64,000 nucleotides of DNA from assembly GCA_023079485.1 (NCBI GenBank), contig CM041115.1:47396156-47460155 (forward strand), given 5' to 3'. A program made the translations under genes and the position numbers. The notes below the pieces were generated by a model. That model saw only the letters and a program-made list of their open reading frames with translations, made no database searches and was not told the origin of the DNA. The DNA is from Archilochus colubris. Its lineage: Eukaryota; Chordata; Aves; Apodiformes; Trochilidae. Within the stretch, counting starts at the first letter, position 1, and every line of letters begins with the position of its first letter. Below, in pieces: positions 61,641 to 64,000 of this stretch.

Positions 61641-61711
61641 GTGATGCTCCGGCAGGCAGGCAGGAAGGCAAAGGAAGGCAGGCAGGCGGCTGCTGCTGCT
61701 CCCGGGCACAA

Positions 61712-61723
61712 CTTTTCCCCTTT

Positions 61724-61769
<46 letters not shown>

Positions 61770-61830
61770 CTTTTTTTTTTTTTCCTTCTTTTTCTTTTTT
61801 TCTTTTTTCTTTTCCCCCCCCCCTCTTTTC
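61712..61830. repeat. 119-nt uninterrupted pyrimidine tract
   Basis: Pure C/T on the + strand, mostly T, with a C(10) block near its right end. The complementary strand is pure purine, so long antisense frames through it are poly-lysine/arginine artefacts. It lies 75 bp downstream of the predicted splice donor and just upstream of an acceptor-like AG at 61,852-61,853. Confidence 0.95.
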
Positions 61831-63112
61831 GTGTTCCTTGTATGTTTGTGCAGAAGGAGGACTTCAACTTTTCCATGGGACTTGTAGGGGGTTGCTTGCC
61901 AGGGAGGGGGGGAGCTCTTTTTTCGGGGCAGGTCGAGCTTCACAGAGAGCGCGGAGTGTCCGCGCCTATGGGCGGTGAGCAGGGACAGTCTTTGCTCGGC
62001 TGATGCTCACTCGGGCTTCAGCCGGAGCTCACTCCGTCTTTTGCCCAGGCAGAGCAGGTTGCACAGATCGAGGCGGTGTGAGCGTCTAGTCTCTGCTTTT
62101 GAAGCTGACTGGCATATTAAGGCTGGCAGAACTTTTGCACGCTAGGGGGGAAGAAACCGGGAGTATTCAGGTTCGCAGACGCCAGATGTTTGAAGAAAAC
62201 AAGCTTGCAGATAACAGCGGTAAGGATCCCGAGGAAAATAAAAGGTGCAAGAAGGGTATCGAGATTCCATCTCCTCAGGGAACCGGCACTTTGTAAGATG
62301 TGTGTAGAAGGGAATAGGCAGGGTTACAGATCCTGCAATAAGAAAAAAAAAAAATTCAGAGGTTTTGAAATTACATTGCTTTTCTCACTGTAGGTTGCCT
62401 TCAGGGATTATAACTCACATTAGCTGTCTTGAGAGAACAGTTCAGCATTCATGATGCATAAGAGGGAGAAGGGATTCCCTTTCTTAGAGCTTCAGACTTC
62501 GCCAAAACATACTAACTTACTGCTTTCCTCATGCTTTGAGTGTTCAGATCCTGAGATGCCTTTGCAAGTGTATAGAAAGGGAAGCCTGTAGAAATCACAG
62601 CGGGGAAAATTACAGTTTGAGACCTGTGGTTAGGAAAAGCCATGGGATGGTGAGGTTTTTTTGAGGCAATCTCAATCTAACTTAGAGAAGGTGGCAGAGC
62701 AGATGAGCCCAAGGGATGCCAAGAAGCAGAGGATCTGGTCTGGCAGTCCTGAATGGAAGCAAGACACCCCAGGGACCTGAGAGATGGGTGACACGGGGGT
62801 AACTGTGCATGGAGGTCACTGATGAGTCTTGGAAACCTAATTCTGCAAAGCACTGTTGGATCATTGTGAGTGGGGGGCGAGGGTGGGAGATGAGTCATGA
62901 TGGCTGGGGTGGCCACGGCACATCTGTACAGAGCAGGGGGGCCGAGGAGAGAAGGAATATGTGAAGAAGAAGCATAATAAAGAGAGGCGGAGAGGAGGGA
63001 GATTGTCTCATCGAAAGATTCTAAGATCATCCAGAAGATCCTCTGTGATTGATAGTAGCTTGCTTTCCTTCCTACAAAAGGTTAGGAGGCTGATGAGTGT
63101 ACCTCTGGTAGA

Positions 63113-63123
63113 GGGGGGGGGGG
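63113..63123. repeat. G(11) run
   Basis: Uninterrupted G run inside a G-rich stretch that also includes GGGTGAGGGGGCGGTGG, so it has quadruplex potential on the + strand. Confidence 0.8.
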
Positions 63124-63428
63124 ATGAGTGGGTGAGGGGGCGGTGGATTGCAGAGGTTAGTACAGCAAAAAGGGAAACCTACTCAGACAAACACAATTGG
63201 TACTGCTGGTACTTGGGCTGCATTGCACTGCAGTGCAGGGAGCTCACAGCAACTTCTGCCTTAGGAGAGAGAGGGAGATGCTGAATAGGTCCGTAGAGAT
63301 GGCACACAAACAATGCCAACAATTGCTGCTTTGTGAGGGAATTGTGGATAGAACTGGAAGAAGAGCTGTAAGGAGATTTTTGAAGGAAAATCCTGATAAG
63401 TTTGCAATTCACAAAGGATTTTATATTT

Positions 63429-63482
63429 AAAAAAAAAAAACCACAAAAAAAAAAACCCCAAAAAAACCCAAAACCCAAAAAA
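63429..63482. repeat. A/C-rich low-complexity tract
   Basis: A runs separated by short C runs (AAACCC-like pattern). No retrocopy precedes it. Confidence 0.85.
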
Positions 63483-64000
63483 CCCCACAACACCCAAATC
63501 AAATAAAGTTCTCTAATTAGATAATTGTAAGTGGTATAATTTAGTTCGAAGTTGTTATCCTCTGAATATTCTAGGGGAAAAAGCCTTGTTTTAACTATGC
63601 CATATGTCCTCCTGAATTATTGAAGTTTTACAGTGGATCTCCTTTTTATGGATGGAGATCCCAGTGGGAATGAAAACTAGCTTTATAATGTTTTGTGCAA
63701 TATTCATAGTTTTTCCCTGCATTTTCATTGGAAGAAGGCACCCTGTCGATTTCTTCCTCTTTACCTAGCCATTTTCTGCAGTTCTATTGAATGATACCAT
63801 GCATTAAATCTCAGTGGTTTGGTGCTTATTTTATTTATTTTTTACGTTATGAGAGTGAGAAGCATTGCTTTTCTGTATTCAAGGAAATGTGGAATTTGCT
63901 AAAATATAATCACAGTAATCTCCAAGTAGACTTTTTTAATACTTGGAGGAAAGCTTTGCAGAGGCCAAATGTTGACAAAAAGACAGTCTGTCAATTAAAA

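Larger units (their letters stand above)
61637..64000 (+). other. Putative first intron (continues beyond window)
   Basis: Sequence downstream of the donor. It contains a GGCA-rich simple repeat (about 61,651-61,688), a 119-nt pyrimidine tract, an acceptor-like TTTGTGCAG (ending 61,853), further donor-like sites (GGCG|GTGAGC near 61,972 and AGCG|GTAAGG at 62,220), a G(11) run (63,113-63,123) and an A/C-rich tract near 63,429-63,482. G+C falls back towards background after about 63,300. No coding exon is evident before the window ends. Confidence 0.5.

Noticed and set aside
60885..61943. Long antisense open frame (352 codons) with a poly-lysine stretch
   Set aside because: It runs through the CpG island, where stop codons are rare, and through the complement of the 119-nt pyrimidine tract, which gives poly-Lys/Arg. 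It has no recognisable domain and is a composition artefact.
61160..61978. Long + strand open frames across the CpG island
   Set aside because: No ATG exists on this strand in the island, the frames cross a strong splice donor, and they read through the T tract as poly-Phe. They are best explained by GC-rich composition.
1..64000. A new multi-gene or defence-type system, CRISPR array, tRNA or rRNA genes
   Set aside because: None is supported. The window is vertebrate intergenic or intronic DNA dominated by retroelement remains. No regularly spaced repeats, cloverleaf genes or clustered coding regions were seen.

Overview
The window is vertebrate nuclear DNA and almost certainly from a bird. 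It is AT-rich, has no long bacterial-style reading frames, and carries about 18 fragments of CR1 LINEs. Many of these fragments are 5'-truncated, and several end in the bird-type 3' octamer microsatellite (ATTCTRTG)n. The window also holds at least four solitary endogenous-retrovirus LTRs, each flanked by a 5-bp target duplication. Everything was read by eye from the sequence and from remembered repeat consensus patterns. No database was searched, so repeat ends are good to roughly 10-20 bp unless a target duplication fixes them.

Layout. Bases 1-1,345 hold two CR1 fragments lying tail to tail. Bases 1,346-8,359 are mostly unrecognised AT-rich sequence with one short CR1 piece. Bases 8,360-9,800 are a CR1 endonuclease-region fragment split by an ERVL-like solo LTR (8,679-9,215). 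Bases 11,845-16,942 are a CR1 cluster of five fragments, with a 49-bp near-perfect palindrome at 13,610-13,658. A second solo LTR sits at 18,534-19,341. About 11 kb (19,347-30,276) then contains nothing I recognise. A long CR1 with a decayed reverse transcriptase lies at 30,277-31,372, followed by a shorter CR1 and a third solo LTR (31,957-32,755). Bases 32,761-40,084 are largely featureless. A fourth solo LTR (40,122-40,863) is nested in another CR1. More CR1 pieces lie at 43,168-46,205 and 52,356-52,517. An unclassified GC-richer segment lies at 52,518-52,985, and a probable LTR-like element at about 57,400-58,158.

The only convincing gene signal is at the right end. A CpG island covers about 61,159-61,640 and contains an Sp1-type GGGGCGG box. 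The + strand has no ATG across the island, and the island ends in a strong splice donor (CCG|GTAAGTG, exon end 61,636). The simplest reading is the promoter and noncoding first exon of a + strand gene whose body lies beyond 64,000. Bases 61,637-64,000 would then be its first intron, or a short first intron plus a second 5'UTR exon. The gene cannot be named from this window.

I found no protein-coding gene that I could support, no tRNA or rRNA, no CRISPR array, and no new multi-gene system. The reading frames in the window are repeat remnants, low-complexity artefacts or chance frames. The points most worth a second look are the palindrome, the nested LTR/CR1 insertions, the GC-richer segment at 52.5-53.0 kb, and the CpG-island promoter with its unusual 119-nt pyrimidine tract.
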